Notes: generated by a model from the letters alone, not told the origin. 11,003 nucleotides of DNA from Nitrospirota bacterium (GCA_016212245.1 JACRGU010000152.1:1-11003), one strand, 5' to 3'; counted from the stretch's first letter, positions 1 to 6,396 are shown. A program made the numbers and translations.

Positions 1-1005
1 AAGAATGCTTTCCTCAATAACTATCCTAAATATGTCTGCCTTCGATGCACCAATAGCCCTCATTATGCCTATTTCAGGGATGCGTTCAAAAACCGCCATT
101 AGGATAGAATTCATAACACCTCCTGCACTTATCAAAAGGGCGATGGCTACTATAGCGAGACTGAGCACCCTGGCAGAGGCTGCAAGGTCTGCGAGCCTCT
201 GCATTATCTGACTTATAGTGACTATCTGAATACCAGGCAGATTTTTATTGAGTTTATCTGCAACCTGCTCGAAGAGTGCGGGGTCCTTTAATTTAACAGC
301 TACACCGGTTATCGGCTCGGGAAAGATGTAACCTATCAGATTACAGCATGAAAGGGGATCGGTTGACTTTTGCACTGGAAGTTTTGCTGTCTTGATCAAT
401 ACCTCCTGTGCTACCTTGAGATGCGTAAATATAAATGCATCATCATTACTCGCTGTCTTTTCGAGGATGCCAACAACAGTAAAGGTCTTACCGATATTCG
501 GGTATTCCATTTTATCACCGATCTTTAATCCATCCTTTTCTGTTAATTCTGAGCCTACTATTACATCATCACTTACAAAGCCAGAAGGTATCTTACCATT
601 AATCTTCCACTCAGGCTTGATTTTCTTTATATAGTCCATCTCATAGCCGTATACAATGTCTACTCTTTCCTTTATTGGATTTGGCAGTCGTGCAGCAAGC
701 ATAGGAGATGCTAATTCAATACCCTCAGTTTTTCTGATCAGTGGCACAATGGATTCATCATAGACCTTTGTCGTAACCACTCCACTCAAGATGAGTGATG
801 CGACCTCGTAAGGACATCCGACTGGAACAATCATGAAATCTATACCCACCCTGTGTAGCTCCCTACCTATCCTTTTTTCGAACCCCTTTGTATAAGAGAG
901 GATAGAGAAGAGTGCGGCTATGGATATGGCTACTGCAAACATGGTAAGAATAGTTCGTACCCTCTGTCGGGATATATATTTTGCTGCGAGTCTTAAAAAT
1001 TCCAT
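1..1005 (-). CDS. FtsX/MacB-type ABC transporter permease, C-terminal part cut by window edge
   Basis: I translated this frame by hand from the ATG at 1005-1003: 335 codons, open to the window edge. It shows a short cytoplasmic N-terminus, TM1 at about residues 18-38, a large extracytoplasmic domain (about 40-270), TM2 at about 281-301, and the FtsX-family segment EIGIMRAIGASKADIF (311-326). That order is typical of MacB/LolC-like permeases; the last two helices lie outside the window. The periplasmic domain carries C64 (VGCPYE) and an adjacent Cys pair C220-C221 (LSCCNL), unusual for an oxidising compartment unless they bind metal or form a disulfide. The start lies 1 nt after the TGA of the lipoprotein gene, so translation is probably coupled; no strong Shine-Dalgarno is visible. 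It probably pairs with the permease at 3236-4408 and the ATPase at 2423-3124. The substrate is not known. The family call is firm, the role inferred. Confidence 0.9.
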   Translation of the reverse strand, partial: MEFLRLAAKYISRQRVRTILTMFAVAISIAALFSILSYTKGFEKRIGRELHRVGIDFMIVPVGCPYEVASLILSGVVTTKVYDESIVPLIRKTEGIELASPMLAARLPNPIKERVDIVYGYEMDYIKKIKPEWKINGKIPSGFVSDDVIVGSELTEKDGLKIGDKMEYPNIGKTFTVVGILEKTASNDDAFIFTHLKVAQEVLIKTAKLPVQKSTDPLSCCNLIGYIFPEPITGVAVKLKDPALFEQVADKLNKNLPGIQIVTISQIMQRLADLAASARVLSLAIVAIALLISAGGVMNSILMAVFERIPEIGIMRAIGASKADIFRIVIEESIL

Positions 1006-1006
1006 C

Positions 1007-1378
1007 TCAGTCTATCTCAACCCCCTTTGCTATTATCTTATACTCACCTGTCTTGACAACCTTACCTGTAACCTTTACTTTCCTACCTATTTTATTTTTT
1101 GTGGTTATAGAGAGATTCGGTGCTAAATCTATAAGAATCGCACCTGTCTCATCCTTCAAAAAAAACCAGCAGCCAACACTGAAGCACTGGCTTACTATCT
1201 CACCATCGAGATTTACGACCTTACCCTGAAGTGATGGGTTAAGATAGATTTCTTTGACTTTTACAAGAGGTGCATCCTTACTGATTCCCTGTCCATATCT
1301 CTCTCTTCCACTGCATCCGAACAGTAGCCCCAGAATTAATATTACAGTCCCAATATGTACCAGGTATTTCAGGTTCAT
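1007..1378 (-). CDS. Small lipoprotein, probable OB-fold with Cys-x4-Cys motif
   Basis: The protein has 123 aa from the ATG at 1378; an in-frame TTG 9 nt upstream (1387) is an alternative. Neither start has a clear Shine-Dalgarno. A hydrophobic signal sequence (residues 6-21) ends in LLFGC, a plausible though not ideal lipobox, making C22 the lipidated residue. The mature part is a run of short beta-like strands. It includes QCFSVGCWFFLKDETG (64-79), with C65 and C70 before a W-F-F-L-K-D stretch, then a GRKVKVTGKVV strand pair near the end. This pattern resembles small periplasmic OB-fold proteins (DUF4920-like, from memory; not verified). The Cys-x4-Cys motif could bind metal or be redox active. 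It sits 36 nt after the eight-helix membrane protein and 1 nt before the edge permease, so it probably belongs to the same transport complex at the membrane. The function is not known. Confidence 0.8.
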   Translation of the reverse strand: MNLKYLVHIGTVILILGLLFGCSGRERYGQGISKDAPLVKVKEIYLNPSLQGKVVNLDGEIVSQCFSVGCWFFLKDETGAILIDLAPNLSITTKNKIGRKVKVTGKVVKTGEYKIIAKGVEID

Positions 1379-1414
1379 AATATGCAAAAGTTATTTATTA
1401 TATCATAATGCTGG

Positions 1415-2422
1415 CTAATATCCTTCTAATGTAAAAGGAAGTAGAACCATAGGTGCTGTGGATATCAGGGCAAATATAACAGCTCCTATAATCGCATATA
1501 ACGACCATCTGTGCTGGGTCTGCAATATCGTCTCTCTCAATAATGATATCTTTTTAAAAGGCTCAATAAAGCCTACCATCATTCCAAAGAAGATTCCACT
1601 GAAGAGAGAGATATAAAGTGGATAGCCGACATAATAATATTCCTTCTGGAGGATATCAAACGGGCAGTGGTGTGTTGGAAGTTGATAGAAATAGAGCGAA
1701 ATGAAGGTGATGATTGATATAATGGACACAATAAAAAAAAGAAGAGATGAGATAGAAAGGAGATATGTAAATGGTTTTATCGGTGTCCTGGATACTGCTA
1801 TACCATTCACAAGCAGGATGGTCAACAGAGAATAAAATGTGATCTTTGTTGGTAGTATTGGGAGTGACGCGAGGGAACTTCCAATCCCCTTTCCTTCCTC
1901 ACTGAACATGGTTCCGCAACATGAGGTAATCACATTCGGATTGATATTAAGGAAATACTGTAATTGCAATGCAGACTCAGCCAGCACTATAGGAACAATC
2001 CCTATCAGAAGTTTGTATTTTATCGTTATAAGAGGGTAATCTTCTGCCTTATTGTCTAAATAGTTTATGGCGATCCATGAGGCTGAAACAAAGAATGTGA
2101 CAATCTTAGCATAGAGTGTTGGAAACCCGTAAGAATTCGCATTTAATGATCCTGTTGCACACATCGCACCAACAAGGAGTGTATGGATATCATCTGCGGT
2201 ATAGATAAAAAGGAAGACAGAAAGAATCTCGAACGATAATGCATATTGCACGAGTATTGAAACTAAATATGTCTTCCTTTCGAGAGAAAGCTGCTCTTCT
2301 GAACTGCTTTTTATATCCCATCTACGCAGTATTCTTATGCCAAGCAATGCAGCAGATAAGATAAGCAGGAGCACAATGCCAGAGCCGATGGTTAAGGCGA
2401 TAATACCGGGATGTAGAAACAT
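1415..2422 (-). CDS. Eight-helix membrane protein with periplasmic Cys/His motifs
   Basis: The protein has 335 aa and no family that I can name. I count eight hydrophobic helices at about 6-29, 53-76, 100-121, 137-154, 195-211, 219-247, 266-286 and 307-329. The loops after TM1 (RILRRWDIK), TM3, TM5 (SRTPIK) and TM7 (EPFKKISLLR) are basic, hence cytoplasmic. The loops after TM2, TM4 and TM6 are then periplasmic, and these carry the distinctive residues: MCATGSLNANSYG with C88, TSCCGTMF with C168-C169, and PTHHCPFD with H251, H252, C253. Such clustering suggests a metal site or thiol-redox site on the outer face. The ATG directly abuts the TAG of the ATPase gene; an AGGGAAG sequence 6 nt upstream can serve as a weak ribosome site. 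The ABC genes around it suggest that it is part of, or loads, the transporter. A copper-related role is inference. Confidence 0.85.
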   Translation of the reverse strand: MFLHPGIIALTIGSGIVLLLILSAALLGIRILRRWDIKSSSEEQLSLERKTYLVSILVQYALSFEILSVFLFIYTADDIHTLLVGAMCATGSLNANSYGFPTLYAKIVTFFVSASWIAINYLDNKAEDYPLITIKYKLLIGIVPIVLAESALQLQYFLNINPNVITSCCGTMFSEEGKGIGSSLASLPILPTKITFYSLLTILLVNGIAVSRTPIKPFTYLLSISSLLFFIVSIISIITFISLYFYQLPTHHCPFDILQKEYYYVGYPLYISLFSGIFFGMMVGFIEPFKKISLLRETILQTQHRWSLYAIIGAVIFALISTAPMVLLPFTLEGY

Positions 2423-3124
2423 CTATTGCTTCCCTATGATATTCTTGACCCTTCCATCCCTCATCTCGATAATCAGGTTTATATAGTCTTTTTCATAAAC
2501 AAGCGGGTCATGAGTAGCAATCAAAATTGTCTTACCCTCTTGCTGCAACCCCCTCATTATTGATAGGAATTCCTCTGATAGGTTAGTGTCCAGATGTGCC
2601 GTGGGTTCGTCAGCTAATATAATATCAGGGTCGTTAATCAATGCCCTCGCAATTGTTGTCCTCTGCTGTTCTCCGCCAGATAGTCTCTGGACGGGGAAAT
2701 CCTTTCGGCCCTCCATGCCGAGGTTGTGGAGTATTTCTTCAGCCTTTTTCCTGAGTTTTGAGGGTTTTATGTCAGTAGGGTAGAGGGGAAGCATTACATT
2801 TTCACAAACACTGACTCCCTTAATCAGGTGAAACTGTTGAAATATAAAGCCAAAGGTATTTCTTCGAATCATTGTCATAAATCTCTCAGGCAGGTGGGAT
2901 ACATCCTTGCCTTTAACATATATACTTCCTGAGGTCGGTCTTGTCATACATCCAATCATAGATAGAAGTGTAGTTTTACCTGAACCACTCGGTCCCTTAA
3001 ATACTACAAAATCTCCTCTATTGATCTTAATCGAAACATCATTTACAGCTATGACCTCATCAGGTTTCTCTTTATTGAATATCTTTGTAGTGTTTGCTGT
3101 CTCTATTATTATTTCGGTGGACAT
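2423..3124 (-). CDS. ABC transporter ATPase, MacB/LolD subfamily
   Basis: The protein has 233 aa from the ATG at 3124. It has Walker A GPSGSGKTT (44-52), the Q-loop in FIFQQF (94-98), signature LSGGEQQR (148-155), Walker B IILADEP (168-174), D-loop region TAHLD (175-179, where the subfamily usually has TGNLD) and H-loop H205 in ATHD. Length and motifs fit ATPases that drive FtsX-type permeases in lipoprotein release, macrolide efflux or mechanotransmission rather than classical uptake. I preferred the ATG at 3124 to an upstream in-frame GTG (3151) because AGAGGA lies 6 nt before the ATG, and the GTG falls inside a palindromic repeat. The gene ends directly against the start of the eight-helix membrane protein. 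It is the only ATPase in the window and presumably serves both permeases. The substrate cannot be read from the ATPase. Confidence 0.96.
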   Translation of the reverse strand: MSTEIIIETANTTKIFNKEKPDEVIAVNDVSIKINRGDFVVFKGPSGSGKTTLLSMIGCMTRPTSGSIYVKGKDVSHLPERFMTMIRRNTFGFIFQQFHLIKGVSVCENVMLPLYPTDIKPSKLRKKAEEILHNLGMEGRKDFPVQRLSGGEQQRTTIARALINDPDIILADEPTAHLDTNLSEEFLSIMRGLQQEGKTILIATHDPLVYEKDYINLIIEMRDGRVKNIIGKQ

Positions 3125-3137
3125 TGACAGTCCTCTT
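3125..3137 (-). promoter_or_regulatory. Ribosome binding site deciding the ATPase start
   Basis: On the minus strand AAGAGGA is followed by 6 nt (CTGTCA) and then ATG at 3124. This places the start inside the open frame rather than at the GTG at 3151, which would add nine residues derived partly from the repeat. Confidence 0.75.
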
Positions 3138-3139
3138 AC

Positions 3140-3207
3140 GTCATTCCGCACTTGATGCGGAATCCAGAAAGGTCGTGCTTCTGGATTCCTGCTTCCGCAG
3201 GAATGAC
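3140..3207. repeat. REP/MITE-like double-hairpin palindrome
   Basis: Two related arms, 3140-3169 and 3179-3207, are inverted copies of each other with small differences. Both begin or end in GTCATTCC and share CCAGAA/TTCTGG near the centre. Each arm is itself a hairpin: TTCCGCA/TGCGGAA with a 5-nt loop on the left and TTCCTGC/GCAGGAA with a 4-nt loop on the right. The layout matches the widespread intergenic GTCATTCC..GGAATCCAG class of short palindromic repeats. It lies between permease and ATPase, where it would form a strong RNA structure in the operon message and could protect or terminate the upstream part. Confidence 0.85.
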
Positions 3208-3220
3208 AGGGTTATCGGTT

Positions 3221-3240
3221 CATTATTATCCATTATTATC
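3221..3240. repeat. Tandem 10-bp duplication CATTATTATC x2
   Basis: CATTATTATC occurs twice head to tail. On the minus strand the first copy overlaps the last codons of the permease gene: the TAA at 3238-3236 falls within it. It may be a slippage product next to the palindromic element. Confidence 0.8.
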
Positions 3241-4408
3241 CTCGCATCACAATATCCGGTTCGGTAATTGATGCCTTCCATGAAGGGATAATGGTTGATG
3301 CGATATAAGGAATTACAGTTATTGCCATAAGTGTAGCTACCTGATAAAAGTTGATGAATGGAGCAAGCCTGTATTCAGGATATATAACAGACCATCCCTT
3401 GAGGGCAGGAGCAAATAGTGAGGCACCAAAGAAAAATACATGAAGATAAGCTAAGATTATTCCAGGCAGAAAAGAGGTTAATGAAATAACAAGTCCTTCC
3501 CAGAACTTCATCTCGAGTATATCTGATGTCTCCCATCCGATTGCCTTAAGGATGCCGATCTCCTGTTTTTCTTCAGCACTGAGCCCTGTTGCCTTATCCC
3601 ATGCTAATATAATAAAAGCTGCCAATGCACCGATGAAAAGTGTCAAGACCAGCCCGCTTCTCCATCCAAAGACAGCATCATATGTCCTGATGATTTCGTC
3701 TCTGAGGATAGGTCGGGAATCAGGGAATCGTTCTCTTATCTTCCTCGCAACAGTTAGTGCTTCTGTTTCATTATAAACATATATTGCGAGGTCTGTTGCC
3801 ATCCCTTCAGGCATTTTGACTAACCTTTTAAAATCACTCTCACTTAATACAATAAGGTCAGCGGTCATCAGTTCTGAATCTGTTTCAAAAATCCCTACAA
3901 TATTAAAAACCATCTGACTCCCATCCGCAGACTGAAGTGAAAAAACATTGCCTATATCTATAAATCTTGCTCTGGCAACACCCTTGCCTATTGCAGCAGA
4001 ATTCTTCTCGTTGATCTCAGGCAATCGTCCTTTGAGTAACCTACTGGTCTTCATTACAGTCTCTCCCATAGAAAGGATGGTGTAGTTAGCCTTTGTCATG
4101 GAGTCGTAGTAATATCCCCAATAGCGAGGTTCTACTTTTGATACACCTGGAATCTCTATAATATCCTTCATATAGCTCAGAAGTGTAAGCTCATGCCTTC
4201 CAGCCATCATCCTATGCACAACGATCTCAGGTGAGCCTTTAAGGATGAGGTATGCCTCTCGTTTGAATGAGTATGAAAGAAAGAGGATAGAACCGACTAT
4301 AAAGATCACAAAGGTAAAAACGAGTATGATCCCTATGTTTTTGAACTTTCTCCTCAGAAGGGATAGAAGCGTGTAATCCAGGATATTTCTATGTTTCTCG
4401 ATGCCCAT
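3236..4408 (-). CDS. FtsX/MacB-type ABC transporter permease
   Basis: The full-length permease has 390 aa: TM1 at about 24-46, an extracytoplasmic domain at about 47-250, TM2 about 251-270, the FtsX-type segment EIGILKAIGWETSDIL (283-298), TM3 about 304-328, TM4 about 354-377, and a C-terminal PSWKASITEPDIVMRG that matches the family's usual Pro-x-Trp-x-Ala ending. These proteins work as dimers with a LolD/MacB-type ATPase and act on substrates at the outer face of the inner membrane. The domain includes HRMMAGRH (65-72), a His/Met-rich patch just after TM1 that could contact copper. Unlike the second permease (1-1005), it contains no Cys at all. The start is the ATG at 4408, with GGTGGA 6 nt upstream derived from the palindromic element. 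The next gene, the ATPase, follows after a gap holding another palindrome. Copper specificity is inference from context. Confidence 0.93.
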   Translation of the reverse strand: MGIEKHRNILDYTLLSLLRRKFKNIGIILVFTFVIFIVGSILFLSYSFKREAYLILKGSPEIVVHRMMAGRHELTLLSYMKDIIEIPGVSKVEPRYWGYYYDSMTKANYTILSMGETVMKTSRLLKGRLPEINEKNSAAIGKGVARARFIDIGNVFSLQSADGSQMVFNIVGIFETDSELMTADLIVLSESDFKRLVKMPEGMATDLAIYVYNETEALTVARKIRERFPDSRPILRDEIIRTYDAVFGWRSGLVLTLFIGALAAFIILAWDKATGLSAEEKQEIGILKAIGWETSDILEMKFWEGLVISLTSFLPGIILAYLHVFFFGASLFAPALKGWSVIYPEYRLAPFINFYQVATLMAITVIPYIASTIIPSWKASITEPDIVMRG

Positions 4409-4421
4409 TTTAAATCCACCC
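4409..4421 (-). promoter_or_regulatory. Repeat-derived ribosome binding site of the permease
   Basis: On the minus strand GGGGTGGA, read from the edge of the palindromic element, is followed by TTTAAA and the ATG at 4408. GGTGGA differs from a good Shine-Dalgarno (GGAGGA) by one base. No other candidate is seen, so the inserted element seems to provide the site. Confidence 0.5.
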
Positions 4422-4540
4422 CCTCACCCTAACCCTCTCCCGCAAGGGGAGAGGGAAGTAAGGAGTATCTTCCGACAAGGGGAGGCGGGGATATCTATAA
4501 ATTCCCCTCCCTTGACGGGAGGGGATGTAGGGGAGGGTGA
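4421..4540. repeat. REP/MITE-like GC-rich palindromic element
   Basis: The outer ends are TCACCCT (4424-4430) and AGGGTGA (4534-4540). Inside are two perfect hairpins: CCCTCTCCC/GGGAGAGGG (4433-4441 with 4447-4455) and CCCCTCCC/GGGAGGGG (4504-4511 with 4517-4524). This is the common CACCCTAACCCTCTCCC..GGGGAGAGGG type of intergenic palindrome known from many bacterial genomes. Its GC-rich make-up differs sharply from the flanking genes. It fills almost the whole 150-nt gap between the 103-aa gene and the permease. Confidence 0.88.
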
Positions 4541-4558
4541 AAATATTTTCATTGCCCT

Positions 4559-4870
4559 TCATTTTATCTTTATTACTGTTTCTACCGAATCAAATTCAGG
4601 TGGGGGAACAATTGTGCCTGTCGGAAAATGTTCGATAGAACCTGGATAATCCTGAAATGCAGAAAATAGATCTGCCTGTGTTGGGTGTCGTGCATATCTT
4701 GCATCTGTAAATAAGGCCATATCTGTTAACTTCAGTGTACTGACAATCCCTTCAAGGTCTTTCCACAGAGTCATACGGTTAGAAAGCTCGATGCGCGAGT
4801 GGACAAAGAGAGCGATTATTATTAGTATCTTCAGTGCAGTTAGTAAGAAAAAGATGGATGACCTGCGCAA
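4559..4870 (-). CDS. Small membrane-anchored protein next to NosL, unknown function
   Basis: The protein has 103 aa with a TTG start (4870-4868) placed directly after the TAA of the tandem NosL gene. The strong GGAGGAG at 4886-4880, inside the end of the NosL gene, is 9 nt upstream and supports this start and translational coupling. A single hydrophobic helix (about 6-24) follows an MRRSS N-terminus, so the rest should lie in the periplasm. The tail has a striking segment around residues 54-88: FTDARYARHP, then TQADLFSAFQDYP, then GSIEHFPTG, rich in aromatic residues and His (H62, H81), and ends in a Pro-rich stretch (VPPPEF) and a short strand. I cannot name a family. Its place between NosL and the permease suggests an accessory subunit of the transporter or of copper transfer. 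Confidence 0.82.
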   Translation of the reverse strand: MRRSSIFFLLTALKILIIIALFVHSRIELSNRMTLWKDLEGIVSTLKLTDMALFTDARYARHPTQADLFSAFQDYPGSIEHFPTGTIVPPPEFDSVETVIKIK

Positions 4871-5713
4871 TTATTTGAGCTCCTCCATTGTTACCTCATT
4901 GAATCTGAGGATTTTTTTACCATGATGGTCATTTAAAAATTCCATCGCCCTTTTTTCAGTAGCAATCGGGATAAGTTCTTTTCCCATAGGTCCGTAGATA
5001 TTACTTCCCTGAACAAAAAACAATCTTTCTGCCTCCATCAAATTTGTAGAATAATACTCTGTAACATAAATTGCAAAGATGTCAGATCCCCTTTTAGATG
5101 GATTGTATTTGTTCATATTGAAATAATACTTGAACATATCCTTTGCTCCATCAAAGACAGCATATGTGTCATCTTTAAATATAATCTGTGCAATCCATTT
5201 CGGGTATTTTGCTACAAACATACCACAGACAGGGCATTTATCACGAGGTTTGACCTCTACTGGCTTTTTTTCAACATCAGATGATGGGTTCGAAAGCTGG
5301 TTTTTAAATGCTTGCTCGAATGTAATAATCTTACCACCATGTTTTTTTTGAAACTTTTCAGCCTTACCTCTTGTGGAGAAGGCAATCCTGCTTATGTAAC
5401 TCATCAGACCAGGTATATCACTTCCTTCAAGATAATATGCCTTATATGCATCAATGAGTTTTTCTGTAAGAAAATCAGCAACCTTTACATCCTTTATTCT
5501 TCCTTTATGCTCGTTCAGATATTTTGCCGCACAGGCAATACCGCAGAAGCTTTTAGTTGTATTATCTTTTAAGGTGATGACATGCCGGGTGCTCATATAC
5601 TGATCAATCCACATGCCACAGAGCTCACATTCTTCCCTGTGCTGGTCTGCATATGAAAGTGACGAGGGAAATAGTAATAACCCAAAAATAAGCAGGGCTG
5701 GCTTGAGCAACAT
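4871..5713 (-). CDS. Tandem (two-domain) NosL-family copper chaperone
   Basis: The protein has 280 aa from the ATG at 5713. A signal peptide (LLKPALLIFGLLLF...SYA, residues 2-22) precedes two NosL-like repeats. Repeat one has the CELCGM motif (C29, C32), an FCGIAC pair (C57, C61), a GLM segment (M104) and AEKFQKKHGGKIITFEQA. Repeat two has CPVCGM (C160, C163), YGPMGKELIPIAT (M243) and AMEFLNDHHGKK. CxxCGM and the later Met are the features of NosL, a periplasmic Cu(I) carrier for nitrous oxide reductase. A longer reading from the ATG at 5854 would add 47 Arg-rich, non-signal residues encoded by a structured, repeat-like stretch. I rejected it because the internal start gives a proper signal peptide, although AGAAGG stands 9 nt before the upstream ATG. 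No nosZ is in the window, so the recipient of the copper is unknown. Confidence 0.87.
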   Translation of the reverse strand: MLLKPALLIFGLLLFPSSLSYADQHREECELCGMWIDQYMSTRHVITLKDNTTKSFCGIACAAKYLNEHKGRIKDVKVADFLTEKLIDAYKAYYLEGSDIPGLMSYISRIAFSTRGKAEKFQKKHGGKIITFEQAFKNQLSNPSSDVEKKPVEVKPRDKCPVCGMFVAKYPKWIAQIIFKDDTYAVFDGAKDMFKYYFNMNKYNPSKRGSDIFAIYVTEYYSTNLMEAERLFFVQGSNIYGPMGKELIPIATEKRAMEFLNDHHGKKILRFNEVTMEELK

Positions 5714-5853
5714 CAGAGGCAAAATCCTCGGAGGTCGGAACGACCGAGAATGAGCGAAGATACAATGCCTCGCCTTTATAAGGCTTAGAACTGTCGAAAA
5801 ATATCGTAGTAAGCGAAAGCCAGTTCTGCTTATTGAACCCGTAGTTTTAATCA
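5714..5853. repeat. Structured, possibly degenerate palindromic element before the tandem NosL gene
   Basis: About 140 bases rich in inverted repeats: GAGGCA/TGCCTC (5716-5721 with 5766-5771), GGTCG-GAA-CGACC (5733-5745), GCCTT-TAT-AAGGC (5772-5784) and AGAACTG/CAGTTCT (5787-5793 with 5821-5827). The GAGCGAAG and AAGCGAAAGC words recall short dispersed repeats. The stretch stays open in the NosL frame, so it could be 5' leader or an N-terminal extension. I read it as non-coding leader, with a GAGGA 11 nt before the ATG at 5713. Confidence 0.5.
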
Positions 5854-5866
5854 TCAGGTGCTGCCT
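5853..5866. repeat. Left copy of a 14-bp inverted repeat flanking the single NosL gene
   Basis: ATCAGGTGCTGCCT here is the exact reverse complement of AGGCAGCACCTGAT at 6427-6440. The pair encloses the NosL-family gene at 5916-6389. A 14-bp match somewhere in 11 kb is not very improbable by chance, but the proximity is notable. Confidence 0.6.
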
Positions 5867-5915
5867 TCTTTTCTTTCATTCTGCCTCGCTCACCTTCCAC
5901 CGATGCCTCTTTAAG

Positions 5916-6389
5916 TTAATGCTTCATTTCCATCCCTTTTTCCATCTCCATGGCCTTTGGATGTTTGGGTCTTTCTTTAATAGCTTCGTCAAAGGTATAA
6001 ATAGTTCCACCAAAGCCTTTCTGGAATTTTTCTGCACCACCCTTTTTGCCAAAGGCAATCCAGCTCGGTGAGCATGCAGGCACAGCAGAGCTATTGAAAA
6101 GATAAACCATTTTTGAAGCATCCATCCATTCACCCATGATAAAGCATCTTGCCCTAGCTGATTTCACTTTATCCTTCTCAGTTGCGTGCACCCATAGCCC
6201 GCAGTGTGGGCAGCAGTATGTCGTTGTCTTTCCATCTGGAGTCGTAATTTCATAAGCAGTATTTTCATTTCCCTCCATTTTCATACCACAGAAAGGACAT
6301 TTTTCCTCAGCAGCAATGACAAATCCTGTCATTGTCAGTGTAAATGCAAATACAAAAGAAACAATCAGCATGAATTTCAGGGGTCTCAT
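5916..6389 (-). CDS. NosL-family periplasmic protein, single domain
   Basis: The protein has 157 aa: a signal peptide at about 1-26 (ending FVIA-AEE), CPFCGM (C31, C34), YCCPHCGLWVH (C59, C60, C63, H62, H68), C82, and VPACSPSWIAF (C106). AEKFQKGFGGTIYTFDEA (119-136) closely parallels both halves of the tandem NosL protein. In NosL and in the neighbour the segment before this block carries a conserved Met; here that position holds C106, and extra Cys residues are present, so metal affinity or redox behaviour may differ. The last 15 residues (HPKAMEMEKGMEMKH) form a Met/His-rich tail of the kind seen in copper-binding proteins. The ATG at 6389 has an excellent AAAGGAGGT 7 nt upstream. It stands between the Met-rich outer-membrane protein and the tandem NosL gene, on the same strand. 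NosL membership is by motif; the copper role is inferred. Confidence 0.9.
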   Translation of the reverse strand: MRPLKFMLIVSFVFAFTLTMTGFVIAAEEKCPFCGMKMEGNENTAYEITTPDGKTTTYCCPHCGLWVHATEKDKVKSARARCFIMGEWMDASKMVYLFNSSAVPACSPSWIAFGKKGGAEKFQKGFGGTIYTFDEAIKERPKHPKAMEMEKGMEMKH

Positions 6390-6396
6390 TTTTTAT

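Noticed and set aside
3125..3151. GTG start for the ATPase, adding nine residues
   Set aside because: The GTG is in a palindromic repeat; the ATG at 3124 has AGAGGA at a 6-nt distance.
3140..3207. Intrinsic transcription terminator
   Set aside because: No U-tract follows the hairpins in the minus-strand direction, and operon genes continue after it; REP-type repeat is the better call.
4421..4540. Intrinsic terminator between the 103-aa gene and the permease
   Set aside because: The stems are strong but no run of U follows on the minus strand; the composition matches a dispersed palindrome class.
5847..5884. Ten-codon ORF (MKEKKAAPDD) overlapping the upstream NosL ATG, as a leader peptide
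   Set aside because: It is too short to support, and no attenuator-like codon run or paired terminator follows it.
4871..6389. Direct evidence of nitrous oxide respiration
   Set aside because: NosL-family proteins alone do not show it; nosZ and nosDFY are not in the window.
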